Source: Mycoemilia scoparia
Lineage: Eukaryota; Kickxellomycota; Kickxellomycetes; Kickxellales; Kickxellaceae
DNA length: 64,000 nt
Assembly: GCA_027575805.1 (NCBI GenBank)
Contig: JANBPU010000074.1
Coordinates: forward strand, 1-64,000
Reading direction: 5' to 3'
The notes beneath the pieces are model-generated. The model did not search any database. It was not told the origin of the DNA and was given only the letters and a program-made list of their open reading frames with translations. Shown here piece by piece: positions 28,811 to 39,876 of the stretch (position 1 is the first letter of the stretch; the number at the start of each line of letters is the position of its first letter). The position numbers and the translations under genes are program-made.

Positions 28811-30849
28811 CGTCTCTCGCCTCGAGTAAGCAACACATAACGAACAAAATAGAACTTGAGCCTGTACTTTATATTCTTGAATCTTGGAATAAGAGAAGCC
28901 TGTCTCCTGCCATCGCCATCTCTAATCCCAGCTGTAAACTTCCAAAGATCCAAAATAGCCGTTTCAACTTCCCCAAGATGTCTTGAAGAAAGAGGAGGAG
29001 GAATATTTCTATGTCCATCCAGAACAACTCCGCCTCCTTCGTCTTCAGCATCATCATCGTCACCATCACCATCACCATCATCATCATCACCACTAGCCCC
29101 CAAACTCGTTATACTAAGCAGCGAATTGGCTCGCCGAGGCCTAGCGCTAGGAATATCCTGCCGTTCCCTTGAAAATATATTTGAATGGTTACCGAGTTTT
29201 CGAAACTGGGCCTTTCTAAGATCATCATCTCCAAAGCTCTCCATAATCAGCTCACGACTTGGCCTGTACAAATACTTGGAAATCATATCCACTCGTATTG
29301 ATTTGAAGGTTCCTACTATTATGGTGTCAGTATAGAATGGGTATGCTTGGATTAAAGCTTGGAGAATCAACATTCCATCAGCCAGACCATGTAACCATTC
29401 ATGGGTTTCGTAAGCGCTGTGCGCTCCTACGGTGTTGGCAGCAACTTCGATAAAGAAGCTGAATAGTGGAGCTAACGGGACCCAAAGTAGTCGTAGTAAA
29501 AGGGGACTGATTATTCGGTATTTAGCCAGCATTTCTTTGGTGACTTCTATTGGGTGCTTTATACTGGTGGATAGTTTTCGTTTGGCTGATTGTAGTTTCT
29601 TTTGCAATTTGGCTGGAACCCCTTGTTGCTGGCTTTGCTCTTGTTCTCGTTCTGGATATAGTTGGCTCTCCTCGAGCAGTTGTTCCTGAATCTCATCGAG
29701 TTCTGGTCGGGGAGTATGATGTTGCTGTCTACTGGATAAACTAAGATGGGCTGACAATCTTGTTGGGACATCACTTGTCAGACTACGACGAAGCAGCTGG
29801 TTATTATGACGACTATTGCTGTGGTATGCCGGGTCAGGATATCGAATCGGCGTACTTGTAGTTGTGCTTTCTGTCATAAACCTTCTAATAGCCAAGTTGC
29901 CATATCTCCAGGGATGATAAAAATGATGCATTGGACTTTGCGCTCCATCATCTTCTTGCTCTTCATCTAGTGGCGATGACAATGGCCTTACTCTTTCAAC
30001 CAAAGAAAACTGAACATCCGGCGGGATCAGCGCAGTTTTAGGCTCCTGTATCGCAATGCCCTGGTTGACTCTATCAATAATAGCCTTATGCTCGCTCTCT
30101 AAGCACACCCCTGCTCCTCTTCCCTCAAGCTGCTCAAACGTCCTATTTCCTTCTCTCAACACCACCATTCTCGATCTAAACACATGAGCCAAAATATACG
30201 CAATTGAGCACAGCGACGCCACAATCCCGGCCAACGTGTACACAATCCCTCTGGGCCAGTACAACCCATACGGCAACGGGTTAATCACATTGTCACTAAA
30301 ACAATAGTCACTAACTACAATGTCAGGCACCGAATGCGCAGATATCGTGACAGTGAATGGGACAATCGCAATGACCGCAGGCACGGCATAGTAATAAGGC
30401 TCGAACCTTTGGGTATCCCGGATGTTGTGGCAAATCACTAGCTGCAGGTTGAGCGCCACCGTGAAGGACACCCAGGTCGTGAAGTTCCGGGTCATGGTAT
30501 ATATCCAAAACACGGTCCGGCAACTATACCCACTCGACCAAATTGTCAGATAGAAAAACCCCAAAATCGTTTGGAATATATTTACGGTCGCGATTACGGC
30601 CATTTGGCGGATCGATATTCGGTTTATGTTTGCTCTGTATTTGTGGCGCCGCCGGAGATAGAAATACATTAGGGGGATCCAGACTATGATCGAGAGCGTT
30701 ACTCCACAGATCACCAGGATGGTTATGCGGTACCATTTTGGAGGCGGATATGTATCTGCCCCTCCAGTGACTGCTACGCCACTCTTTCTTTTTGATAGTA
30801 GGCTGCCGATAGCACCTGATATTAGCAATGGCGATGGCTCCTCCATCAT
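28753..30849 (-). CDS. Seven-transmembrane receptor, cAMP-receptor-like, paralogue 3
   Basis: Encodes 698 residues, single exon, the longest and most diverged of the three. The helical core is conserved (YRITILVICGVTLSIIVWI; SFTVALNLQLVICHNIRDTQ; YWPRGIVYTLAGIVASL; LLRLLWVPLAPLFSFFIEVA; HEWLHGLADGMLILQALIQ), as are the cysteines SCRTVFW and SDYCFSDN. The third inner loop is rich in Ser/Gln/Glu. The tail has an acidic Asp/Gly tract (DDDDGDGDGDDDDAEDEGGG) before the shared C-terminal block and the ending DNSDAQDI. GC content of this gene is visibly higher in its 5' half than in its neighbours. Likely a plasma-membrane GPCR; ligand unknown. Confidence 0.8.
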   Translation of the reverse strand: MMEEPSPLLISGAIGSLLSKRKSGVAVTGGADTYPPPKWYRITILVICGVTLSIIVWIPLMYFYLRRRHKYRANINRISIRQMAVIATVNIFQTILGFFYLTIWSSGYSCRTVFWIYTMTRNFTTWVSFTVALNLQLVICHNIRDTQRFEPYYYAVPAVIAIVPFTVTISAHSVPDIVVSDYCFSDNVINPLPYGLYWPRGIVYTLAGIVASLCSIAYILAHVFRSRMVVLREGNRTFEQLEGRGAGVCLESEHKAIIDRVNQGIAIQEPKTALIPPDVQFSLVERVRPLSSPLDEEQEDDGAQSPMHHFYHPWRYGNLAIRRFMTESTTTSTPIRYPDPAYHSNSRHNNQLLRRSLTSDVPTRLSAHLSLSSRQQHHTPRPELDEIQEQLLEESQLYPEREQEQSQQQGVPAKLQKKLQSAKRKLSTSIKHPIEVTKEMLAKYRIISPLLLRLLWVPLAPLFSFFIEVAANTVGAHSAYETHEWLHGLADGMLILQALIQAYPFYTDTIIVGTFKSIRVDMISKYLYRPSRELIMESFGDDDLRKAQFRKLGNHSNIFSRERQDIPSARPRRANSLLSITSLGASGDDDDGDGDGDDDDAEDEGGGVVLDGHRNIPPPLSSRHLGEVETAILDLWKFTAGIRDGDGRRQASLIPRFKNIKYRLKFYFVRYVLLTRGERRVYKMVFGPNRDNSDAQDI

Positions 30850-31187
30850 TTCTTGGATGTAAATAAAGAGCTTTATATGGTAGTTTGGATATAGTAATAC
30901 AATACATATGCAGTAGTTTTAAACTTAGTAGGCATGGGGCAAAGATTGTTATCTAAAAGAAAGAGATGAGACGGCGTCTGGAACAAAACAATGAAAACCT
31001 GCAATGTCTGACATCAAATGCTACTTGCTGGCTGCTACATATTTGGCCTCTACTGCCTCTTCGTATGTGCTATAATCCCTAAATCCATAAAGCTGAGAAA
31101 CTGCGATTCTAAACATCTGAAACCGCATTACATAGCATTATTTTTCACAATACAACAACGATGCACTAAACCCGCTCCACTACTAAA

Positions 31188-31361
31188 TGGATCATAATTT
31201 TTGAAGGGTGGATGATTATAGGGGCAATCACAGTTGGTTATCAAATCAGTTATTATTTTTGAAGGGCTATAGAGTCACTCATTTGGCTGTGTTTGCCCCT
31301 ATCAACATGCACCCTTCAAAAATTATAATACAAATGGTCACCCTTCAAAAATAGCTACCCA
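31188..31361. mobile_element. Family A MITE A5, one copy nested in another
   Basis: The outer element starts TGGATCATAATTTTTGAAGG and ends CCCTTCAAAAATAGCTACCCA, with AA outside on both sides. Inside it lies a second element, 31246-31332, with its own ends (TCAGTTATTATTTTTGAAGG ... CTTCAAAAATTATAATACA), also flanked by AA on both sides. The inner copy carries the CTATAGAGTCACTCATTTGG subfamily sequence seen at 31511 and 52316. The outer target read CAAATGG, an interior word of family A. Confidence 0.75.
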
Positions 31362-31510
31362 AATGCTTTTGAATTTCATCATTATTATTATTGTCATTAT
31401 CATTATTATTACGAAAATAAAACTTTACCAAATCAGAGGGGAGGCGAGTGCAGCACAACATCACCAAAGAAAATAAATAAAATTCGGATTATAATTGTTG
31501 TCGTTACCAT

Positions 31511-31599
31511 TGGGCGTTTATTTTTGAAGGGCTATAGAGTCACTCTCATTCGGATGTGATTGCCCCTCTCAACGTGCACCCTTCGAAAATTATGATCCA
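31511..31599. mobile_element. Family A MITE A6
   Basis: TGGGCGTTTATTTTTGAAGG at the left and CCCTTCGAAAATTATGATCCA at the right. The middle reads CTATAGAGTCACTCTCATTC, GATGTGATTGCCCCTCTCAA. Flanking dinucleotides differ (AT/TT), so the site has decayed. Confidence 0.7.
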
Positions 31600-31620
31600 T
31601 TCATTAATAAAAACACTTTA

Positions 31621-33392
31621 TTATGGCCTAAAAGAAACTTCGTTGTTGGTGATTGGAGGTGGCGTCATAGCTCCAAGATTCGGCGAAATATTCGATACTC
31701 CTCCCCCTCCCATCTTATTATTAGACTGTGGTGGTGGGGGTGGCGACATGTCATTGGCTGTGACATAAGAGTCCTCTTTTTGTGCTTTCAAATGACGTTG
31801 TTGTCGTCGATGGTAAGGATCTTGAATATATGATCTATCATGGCTTGGACTAGAACTTCCACTGCTCCCACTTCCACTTCGACTCCTAGTTTCGCTATCG
31901 TCATCATCATCATCATCATCAAATGATTTTAATAAATCTTCGACTTCTTTTCTCTTGGTCTCTTCGCTATCATCATCGTCGTCAGCAGCATCCTCTCCAT
32001 CTAGGTCAGTATCTTTGTTTGTTGCATTCATTTGATCCTTGATATTAGTCAATGAATTTTGAGATGTTTTTGTTGTAGTAACCGGCGATCCAGAAGTTTT
32101 ACCAGTCGGCAAAGTTTTTAGAAGAGGTGGCTGAGACGCAGTTTTGTGAATACTTCCTAACGACTTGACCAAGTGGTTTATCGCATAGTTGCCTGAGGCC
32201 ATACCCGCCGCAGCGCCAGCAACAACGCCACCGGGTGGTGTATTTGATCCAACGGTGCTGCCACCATTAATCAGCGTAGTAGTATTAATAGTTGCCAATG
32301 AATCGATCATTCCTTGCGACATTGCACTCTTTAGATGCGTAAAATCAATAGGCAAAACCACAGATTCTCTAATAGAGATATTATTTGGGGTCGCCATACC
32401 ACCTGTAGAAATGTCGTTACTTGAGCGATAGGAGTTTGGATAGTTGGTACTAGTAAGAATACGTGATGGAACCGAAAGAAGTGATGTTGGTTGCTTCTGC
32501 TGTGCTTCAAGATCTTTTTCACTTCTATTTGTGTGTAACATTCCGGACCCAAAGCTTCCAAAGGTTTCAAACCCATTTCCACCAGATGGTGATCTAATCG
32601 ATTGGGATAGTCCGTAGTGGTGATGGTGGCTTGGTCCAATTGATGCAGTTGAATTGATGAGGCCGTGAATATCGATAGGTTCAAAGCTAGTTAGATCAAT
32701 ATTACTACCGCCACCCTGCGTAGGTGGTGCTACTTCACTTTCCTGTGACAATTGGGTTGTAGCAGATGCCGGTATAGATTCAGGTAAATATCTCGATAAG
32801 GGATGCAACTTTGATAGATATCTCAATACAACATTTGGTTCAAACATAACTGACTGTCCCTTAACCTCGACTTCAAAATCCATAGTAACCTTACATGTGG
32901 TATCAGTGGGCAAATATTTGACAGAAAGCTTTCCAATATCACCACGAACCAGCTGCTCTAATTCGCTTTGCCACATAGCAAACTCATTATTTGCATCGAT
33001 ATGGAATTTCTTTTGAGTATTTATAACCGACCCCACATAGTTCGAAAAATCTTGGAGCTCCTTGTTGTTAACTCGTCTTTCTTCGCCAGTATTTCCAACA
33101 GTATTCATGCTTTCTAAAACTTTGATCAAGTGAGAAATATAGAGGCCTATCATGGTCTCAGTCGACAAAAGTCGCCTGTAAGATAAAGCGGTGGTGGTGG
33201 TTGGCTTATCGTCGAAATCGGAAGCGTTGGATCTCGATCTTTGGTAAACAGAGTAATATATTTTTCTGATTGAAAACAAGACCTTGAGTATATTGATGAC
33301 TTCGCCTGTTCGTAACCAATCAGTAATATTACAAAGCATTAGGCACACAACTGCAAAGTCTGAAAGCACAGGAGCAGCAGCAGCGGTAACAT

Positions 33393-33434
<42 letters not shown>

Positions 33435-35913
33435 GGGTTGTTGTTGTTGTATTGTTCAAATCCTGATGATGAGCAGCATCAGCAGATTGGAGAGGTGTCC
33501 TCATACCATCACTATTGATAGTACTGTCATTGACCGGCTGGATAAGCAGTTTGTAAATAGAGCTATAAAGTGGAAGCAATTCCTGGAATTCAATAGCCGC
33601 ATTCTCGGGACTATCAGAACTAGGATCAATAGCAAATGTACCATCCTGATCTCCTCTCATACGAACAACCACATTATGTCTAAACACCGCAACTAACAGT
33701 TTTCCGAGCTCTAGCCTTAATCTAGAACTGTCGCTAAACTGAGAAAACAATCCTAGCAGAGGTGTAATCGATCTCAACGGAACATAAGATGCTGATGCAT
33801 CAGATGAAAATGAATGCATAGATTCGTTGTCCTTTGATTTACCAATTCCACTGATACCAACGATTACTTGGTAAATAGCTTGAATAACCCAGGCCTGCTT
33901 ATTCTCCATCAACTGCTCTCTCCTCAATTGATCACCACCACCGACATTATTAACATTGCTGCGCTGTGATTCTGAAAGTATGTTCTCAATTCGGTTATGA
34001 AGGAAATTAATCATATCAGCCAACTGCTCGGTATAATAGCGATGACTTGCTAATCCTCCAATTGCTCTTAGGATATAAATCCGAGCATAATGCCTATTCA
34101 ATGTCGGTCCAAGTGATTTCGAATTAATATCAACAAATGATGGTCTTCTCATTACAGGCTTCGATCCCTTTGTTTTGGCGGTTTTAGAGTTGCCACCACT
34201 ACCACTGCTAATATTAGCGCCTTTGGAAGATTCACCATTGTTATCACTATCATCATTAGAGACTATGACGGTATCAATCATTGCCTCAGTAGTGGTTTGT
34301 GATATCGGTATAGTTTTAGGGATGTTGGGGAATTGTGACTCAACTTCAACAAATCCCAACAAACTGCATATAAGTATATCAAGCACTTCAAGTACAGATG
34401 TTCCCACCAACACATATCGGTCATGGAATAGCCATGCAAGGAGATGCGATATGCACACCTGGCGATCCAACTCTTTCTCTTCTTCTGCTGTTGCTGATGA
34501 AGAAGCAGCTGCAGCTGTGGGAAGAATAGCATTGGCGGCATTTTGATTTGATCCCATATTAGAATTTCCAACTGCTTGTGGTTGCTGCTGTCTGTTTTGT
34601 TGTTGCCTATTAGCAATACCTCCCTGAGTTGTATTAAGTTGGGACAATACCTCAAATATCACAATATTTTGCTGATGAGGTGGTAACGCATCCAACAAAC
34701 ACCTAAACAGCAATACAATCCACGACCACGGCTTCCACCTCATAACCTTTGAATTTGCCGGCCCTGACCCTGAGGGCATATCCAAGACTTTAAACACCGT
34801 CTGGGTAAGTGGCCTAATCTGCGACGAATGCGAATTTTTAGCCAAATTATGTAAAATATGATACGCCCATCTATCAAGCTCACTAAACGTAACCTCCACT
34901 TCCGAAATTGTCTCCATTCCATCAACTGCTCCCAACAGCTGATCAATATACTCAACGTCTCCCGAAATAGAATTCCGATCCTGGGACTCATCAATCGGAC
35001 CAATATCATGATTATGTGCCTGTGGCACCATATTGGCCAATATTGCGGGCACCAAGATTGAAGGCTCCGACTTGTTATCCGGGCTATACGTAGCTTTAGA
35101 TTCGGCCATTGCATGCATTGCCCTCAATCCAATCAGCCTATACCTGACTCTCTCAAACTCCGATACCGCATTAGACTGGGCATACCCACTAAAGGTCTTA
35201 AATAACTCGCTATACGCCGAACTAAGTTCCCCATCAATACTCAACGTCGACCCATCATGATGTAAACAAAAAAGACTAAAAGTCCGACACGCCAACCAAA
35301 TCAGTTCCAAATCCCCCGTCTTGGTAATAGCCCTCAACGAAAATACCACATTTTTGATAAAGAAGCTGAGGTCACGTGCACACGAACTAATCAACGCATT
35401 GAGTATGGCCAGATCGATTTTTATATCATTATGTTTGCGCCGGTACAAATTACGGGTTATGCGCTTTTCCATGTACAAGCCGACTTTGGAAAGCTTGGCC
35501 GGTTTACTTTGGGTGTAGTAGATTAGGTAAGAGAGTTCGTTGGATTTAGGAGTGGGGTCGCTGATTTTCTCGGTCGGATAACATTTCTCGATCAGCGTAG
35601 CGTGTTTGACGTAACGCCTAAGGGGTGAAAACAAAATTCGATCAGATGGGGGATGGCTGGAGGTGGAGAGGCATGATGAGAAACAAAGTTTGAAGGGAGT
35701 GAATATGATACGACGGATTTTCCAGCGCCGTTTGGAATGCCGGGATAGTTTTGGGGGAGCTGCTTGTGGAACATGTTTGTTGCGATAAAATAAAAGCTGG
35801 GAGTTGCTGTTTCTTTGGAGAAGCGTGGTGGTTTGATGGCTGGAGGGAATAGTGACTAGTTGAAAGGAAGGTCGAGGAGGCGCATTATCAAAATCATAGG
35901 TAGACAAGTCCAT
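31621..35913 (-). CDS. EFR3: EFR3-like plasma-membrane scaffold of the PI4-kinase complex
   Basis: Encodes 1430 residues from the first ATG in frame (35913); the frame is open upstream only to a GTG. The diagnostic N-terminal block is at about 95-160: KHATLIEKCYPTEK, PKSNELSYLIYYTQSKPAKL, KVGLYMEKRITRNLYRRK. EFR3 is a palmitoylated, HEAT-repeat-like protein that anchors the Stt4-type phosphatidylinositol 4-kinase at the plasma membrane. Cysteines at about residues 77 and 81 (FKLCFSSC), beside a basic stretch (KRRWKIRR), could be the lipid-modified site. The N-terminal 95 residues before the conserved block and the C-terminal 400 disordered residues (poly-Asp, poly-Ser, proline-rich) make it longer than most fungal EFR3 proteins. 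A poly-Thr tract near 850 is encoded by an (AGT)n run at 33391-33433. An unseen intron in the N-terminus is possible, though no good donor is visible. Confidence 0.85.
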
Positions 35914-37235
35914 TATTGTAAGGATATATAGAAACACAGGAAAATAATATAGGAGAGTAATAGTACAATGTATAAAAGTTTAAAGAGAGAGAGAGAGAGA
36001 GAGAAAGGAAATCGGACTATAAGCGATTTGTACTACTACTACTACTACTACTATTGACTTTTGTAATGATAGAAGAATCTATTACAAGCGTTTAATAAAT
36101 AGAGCGGAAAGTGGAGGAAAGTCTGACGTATGGAGACTAACAATGATATCAGCTGCTGCTGGTGGAATAATAAAAAACTAGCAGGACGAGTAGCCAAGCA
36201 AATACGTGTGTGACATGCATGAATCAATATTATCCAGGTATTCAGGTAGCAAGGGGCTGATTTTAATTGTCAGTTGCTTAGGCTACAATGGATGCGATGT
36301 AGTTGGCTGGCAAAGGGAAAAGGGCCCAGAAACCAATGTCTGAATGACAAATTGCTTTTCTTTGGTGGAAGGGAGATGAGGAGGTCTTTTGAAAGACCAA
36401 AATGGCCTGGACTCCAGTTACTTTGTTTCAAAGAGTTTTGCTTACCTGACTAACGGATTCATCATACTTTATCGTTTGCCAATAAACAGTCTGAATTAAA
36501 GTGTTTCGTGTGTGCAGTGGTTGTGGAATAGTAAATTACTAATTGCAAATATAAATAGGGTATTTATGCGTGTGCGCCCTTCTATTTAGAGGGCAGTTGC
36601 GATTGTGGGGCGTAAAGGCTTGGTTTTATGGGCCTAAGTTTATAATCAAAAGTGAAAGTTATGAATTAAAGCAAGGTCGCTGCTATGTTTAGAATAAGCG
36701 AAAAGAGTAGTCTGGAGTAAAGGGAAACGAGAAGGCTATTATTTAGCATGGCAGTTGTTGTTTAGAAGGCTTAGTAGTTTGGCTTGTTGTGGTTGTGGTG
36801 GGAACAGGTATGCATATGGCAAGCAGTTCTCCTCCAAAAGGGTACTAGTATATTCCCTGCAAATCAGCCCATAAGACATACATTTTAGCTGGAGTCTCAG
36901 TGGTGGCTGGCTAGTGTCCAAGGGAATATGCTAGTACCCCGATAGAGGAAACTGCCATATGTTTGTACTGGCACTGATAAGATGTCTTCATCATCAGTCA
37001 AATTAGAGATTCACATCACTTTTTGGTCCATATCAAAACAAGCTGACTGTGAATAAAAGGGAAATTCCATCGCTCACTCACTCCACACTTCACAGAAGTC
37101 AGTCAAATTTAATTTTCAATTTATTACAAAAAAACACGATGATTATACTATTATTATTTAGCTATTGGCAAATGCCACTATCAATGTTATATAAAAGAGT
37201 CTCTAGTGCAGTTTGTGCGGATGTATGTGTGGATT
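35914..37235. other. Intergenic region with simple repeats and element B3
   Basis: Promoter side of EFR3 and 3' flank of the PAS-like gene. Contains (AG)n at 35985-36005, (ACT)n at 36031-36053 and family B element B3. No gene seen. Confidence 0.55.
36817..36957. mobile_element. Family B MITE B3
   Basis: The best-preserved family B copy: 141 bp, TGGCAAGCAGTTCTCCTCCA then AAAGGGTACTAGTATATTCCCT at the left, AGGGAATATGCTAGTACCCC then GATAGAGGAAACTGCCA at the right, giving an inverted repeat of about 40 bp. TA on both sides. The stem-loop potential is strong and it has no coding capacity. Confidence 0.85.
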
Positions 37236-38726
37236 TTAGTTGGAAGAAAAGTGCCAAGGACGTGATCCCTCAATTTTTCTCATGGTTGCCAAAATAACTC
37301 CAGATGGCGGCGATGGATCGGCAATAGCTTCTGACTCTTCAAACGAATCCTCTTCATAATATTCTTCCGCACTTTTCTTCAGCCCATTTGACACTCGGGA
37401 TGTTGACGATGGGATATAATAGCACATTCTGAGTTCAACAAACCGCGATCTAGCAAACACATCTTCAGGATCATTCCAATCTATAAGTCTATCCAGCGCA
37501 ATCTGTATGGCCAGCTTTATTACTGGCTTCGATGATGAGGACCGTCGCTGCCTACCGTGTCTTTTACGAACCATGATCGACATTGAATCCAATTCCTTTT
37601 TAGTCGGCATTTCAGACAAATCCCCGCCACCACCACTGCTGCCATAACTCCTTCCCAAAAGTAAAGTTACTTTGAGTGCTGCGATAATTCGTTTAAGATC
37701 ATCGGGATGCGTGATTTCAAACAATGATTTTCCAAGTATCCTAGCAGCAACTTCCTTATTTTCTACCAACGGTGGCATTTGAGAGCTCTGTGGTTTCTCA
37801 TTACAAACATTATCAGAATAGTCTCCAACCATAGGATACACCAGATCGATTACACCATATTGGGATATGGCCAGCACGAGATATTTGGGCTTTTCTTTCC
37901 ACGTCACCAGCCACGACCCCTCGTTCTTCGAAAAAATAGTTTTATCATGACCTATAGTTGACACCAAGTTAATCCCCATTTTCGATACTCCATGGAGAAG
38001 GGTAACGTCTTGGACATAAATGATAAACAATCCCTCAATAGTCTCCTCGCCGCTGTCCTCTGTTGTCGCTGTTGTGGTTGTTTCGATTAGATGGCCACAT
38101 ATTTTAACCAGCCTTTTATCTTGTGGTCCTTCACGATCATTTCCTCGTCCACCAAGTAATGAATCTGGCCTTTGATGCTGACCAACCACCCCAAAATTAA
38201 TTTCATTTGGCTTCATTGCCACATTATTTCTTCTTCGCCTCATCATCGTCCTCTGGCCTCGTCTGCTATGAGCAGCATCACTTTTGCAGCTGGTTGGAAC
38301 AATAATATTGACAACCCAACTAAACCACGACTGCTGCCGTTTCCCAGTACTATTGGTATTGTGATATGCTGACCGTATTGATTGTCCAAATTCTTCTCCT
38401 GTCTGGAAACTTCCACCAAACTTCTCTTCAAGACCAGGTGACACCCATTCTATTATCGATTTCCCAAGATCAACTTCTTCCCCTTCATCTATTGTCCATT
38501 CTGGCATATTTTTCTGGAGCTGTTCATCTAATACTACGATATTGGGCTTTAACAATTCTTGCCTCTGTGTCTGGTACCTGTCGGAATGGCCATAACTGTC
38601 GGGTACGATTTTCTTTATTATTTTTAACCGTGTATGTAGGCTATCGTATGACAGCAAGGGACACTCTTCATGCAAATGTTTTTTGCAACATCGTATACTC
38701 ATATCATCGCTATTGCTCTTGGTCAT
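37236..38726 (-). CDS. PAS-like domain protein 1
   Basis: Encodes 496 residues, single exon. A PAS-type signature is visible at about 331-352 (LGKSLFEITHPDDLKRIIAAL), preceded by strands that fit PAS folds (GLFIIYVQDVT at 232-242; YLVLAISQYGVIDLVYPM at 282-299). A second possible PAS segment lies at about 81-105 (VDLGKSIIEWVSPGLEEKF). The middle (150-205) is basic and disordered. PAS domains bind ligands or partners and sense light, redox or small molecules; there is no kinase, zinc-finger or bHLH output domain. The pattern I.L..YG.LD..FP...S...G.S......H.DD is shared with the gene at 48923, so both probably belong to one fungal PAS family. Specific function unknown. Confidence 0.65.
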   Translation of the reverse strand: MTKSNSDDMSIRCCKKHLHEECPLLSYDSLHTRLKIIKKIVPDSYGHSDRYQTQRQELLKPNIVVLDEQLQKNMPEWTIDEGEEVDLGKSIIEWVSPGLEEKFGGSFQTGEEFGQSIRSAYHNTNSTGKRQQSWFSWVVNIIVPTSCKSDAAHSRRGQRTMMRRRRNNVAMKPNEINFGVVGQHQRPDSLLGGRGNDREGPQDKRLVKICGHLIETTTTATTEDSGEETIEGLFIIYVQDVTLLHGVSKMGINLVSTIGHDKTIFSKNEGSWLVTWKEKPKYLVLAISQYGVIDLVYPMVGDYSDNVCNEKPQSSQMPPLVENKEVAARILGKSLFEITHPDDLKRIIAALKVTLLLGRSYGSSGGGGDLSEMPTKKELDSMSIMVRKRHGRQRRSSSSKPVIKLAIQIALDRLIDWNDPEDVFARSRFVELRMCYYIPSSTSRVSNGLKKSAEEYYEEDSFEESEAIADPSPPSGVILATMRKIEGSRPWHFSSN

Positions 38727-39254
38727 TCAAGCAAATGCACACCGTTTCTCTCTGTCTCTTTTTTTTTATTATTATTATTATTATTTTATAGTTTTTCTTT
38801 TTGAATGCCAAGACTTTCGGGTGCCTTAAATGTGTAAATTCTGCTTCCTTCGAATGTGTTGTGCGGTATATATGCGTTATCAATCAAGTCTTGAAAATAG
38901 TTTTTTGATATTAAAAATGTTTGATGGTAAAAAGAAATTTACACAGGTGAAAAAATAAAGTTCTTACTATGTATGCTCGTTAGTGGTCTGACAAATCATT
39001 CTTCCATTCAACTACCCAACAATAAGAGACCAAAGCTATTTGGATCGTCGTCATCATCATCATTATCGTTGTTGTGTCACCAGACACAGGCACAGACACA
39101 AACAGAAAGGAAATCGTATTTTCTCGTTGAAACATATGAACAGTTATGGGGTCTCATTTGCAAGATATCGAAACTTTGCCCTTTCGAAAGCTTTCATAGT
39201 AGTTTTGTTAGTTGGGTAACCAACATCGAAAAGCATTAGCAAATAAACAAATAT

Positions 39255-39352
39255 ATGAGTGGTTATTTTTGAAGGGTGAATGTTTGATAATCAACTGTGA
39301 TTGCCCCTATAATCATTGCCCATCAAAATGTACCCTTAAAAATCATGACTAG
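39255..39352. mobile_element. Family A MITE A7
   Basis: TGAGTGGTTATTTTTGAAGG at the left, a right end decayed to CCCTTAAAAATCATGACTAG, TA on both sides. The interior TGATAATCAACTGTGATTGC, CCCTATAATCATT is as in other copies. Its right TA is the left flank of C4. Confidence 0.7.
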
Positions 39353-39354
39353 TA

Positions 39355-39611
39355 TGGTTAAAGTTCACAAGACCTCAGGCAAAATGGTAGCCTAGGAGTT
39401 GCATATAAAGTATCTGATGAGGACCCATCTCTGTCTATAATAGACTCGATCATTAGTGAAGTCTTCCTATATTTGGTAATGATTAACCAGAGATCAGGTG
39501 CAAAATAAACAAAGGTAGTAGTTCCTCATCAGATTTTGGCCCAGTCCCAAGTCATACGCTATGAAAATCTCAAGAACTGGTTTTTGTCTAAAGCCTAATG
39601 AACTCTGACCA
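39355..39611. mobile_element. Family C long or double element C4
   Basis: About 257 bp made of two family C units in inverted orientation: TGGTTAAAGTTCACAAGACC...GATGAGGACCCATC...GATCATTAG, then CTCATCAGATTTTGGCCCAG...CCTAATGAACTCTGACCA. The ends are long inverted repeats of each other. It may be a head-to-head pair of insertions or the longer parent form of the family. Confidence 0.65.
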
Positions 39612-39841
39612 TCTCACAAATTTATCTCTATCTCTGATTGAGTTTCCTTTATTGGCGTCATCACTATTATATCTATATCATATATCAACCCATAATGTTC
39701 AATTTACACTCATAGGATAAATTATCAAGCCTTTTTCTCTCTACTTTTTCAGATTTGATATATCCCACACACTGCTCACCAATATCTTACTTTAAGCATT
39801 ATTATCTCTCTCTCTTTGTCTAAAAAATTCAACCGTGTTCC

Positions 39842-39873
<32 letters not shown>

Positions 39874-39876
39874 TCA

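Larger units (their letters stand above)
30850..31620. other. Intergenic region with nested family A elements
   Basis: Holds the promoter of receptor gene 3 and the 3' flank of EFR3. Contains the nested pair A5 (31188-31361), A6 (31511-31599) and a TTA/ATT-rich run near 31380-31410. Confidence 0.55.
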
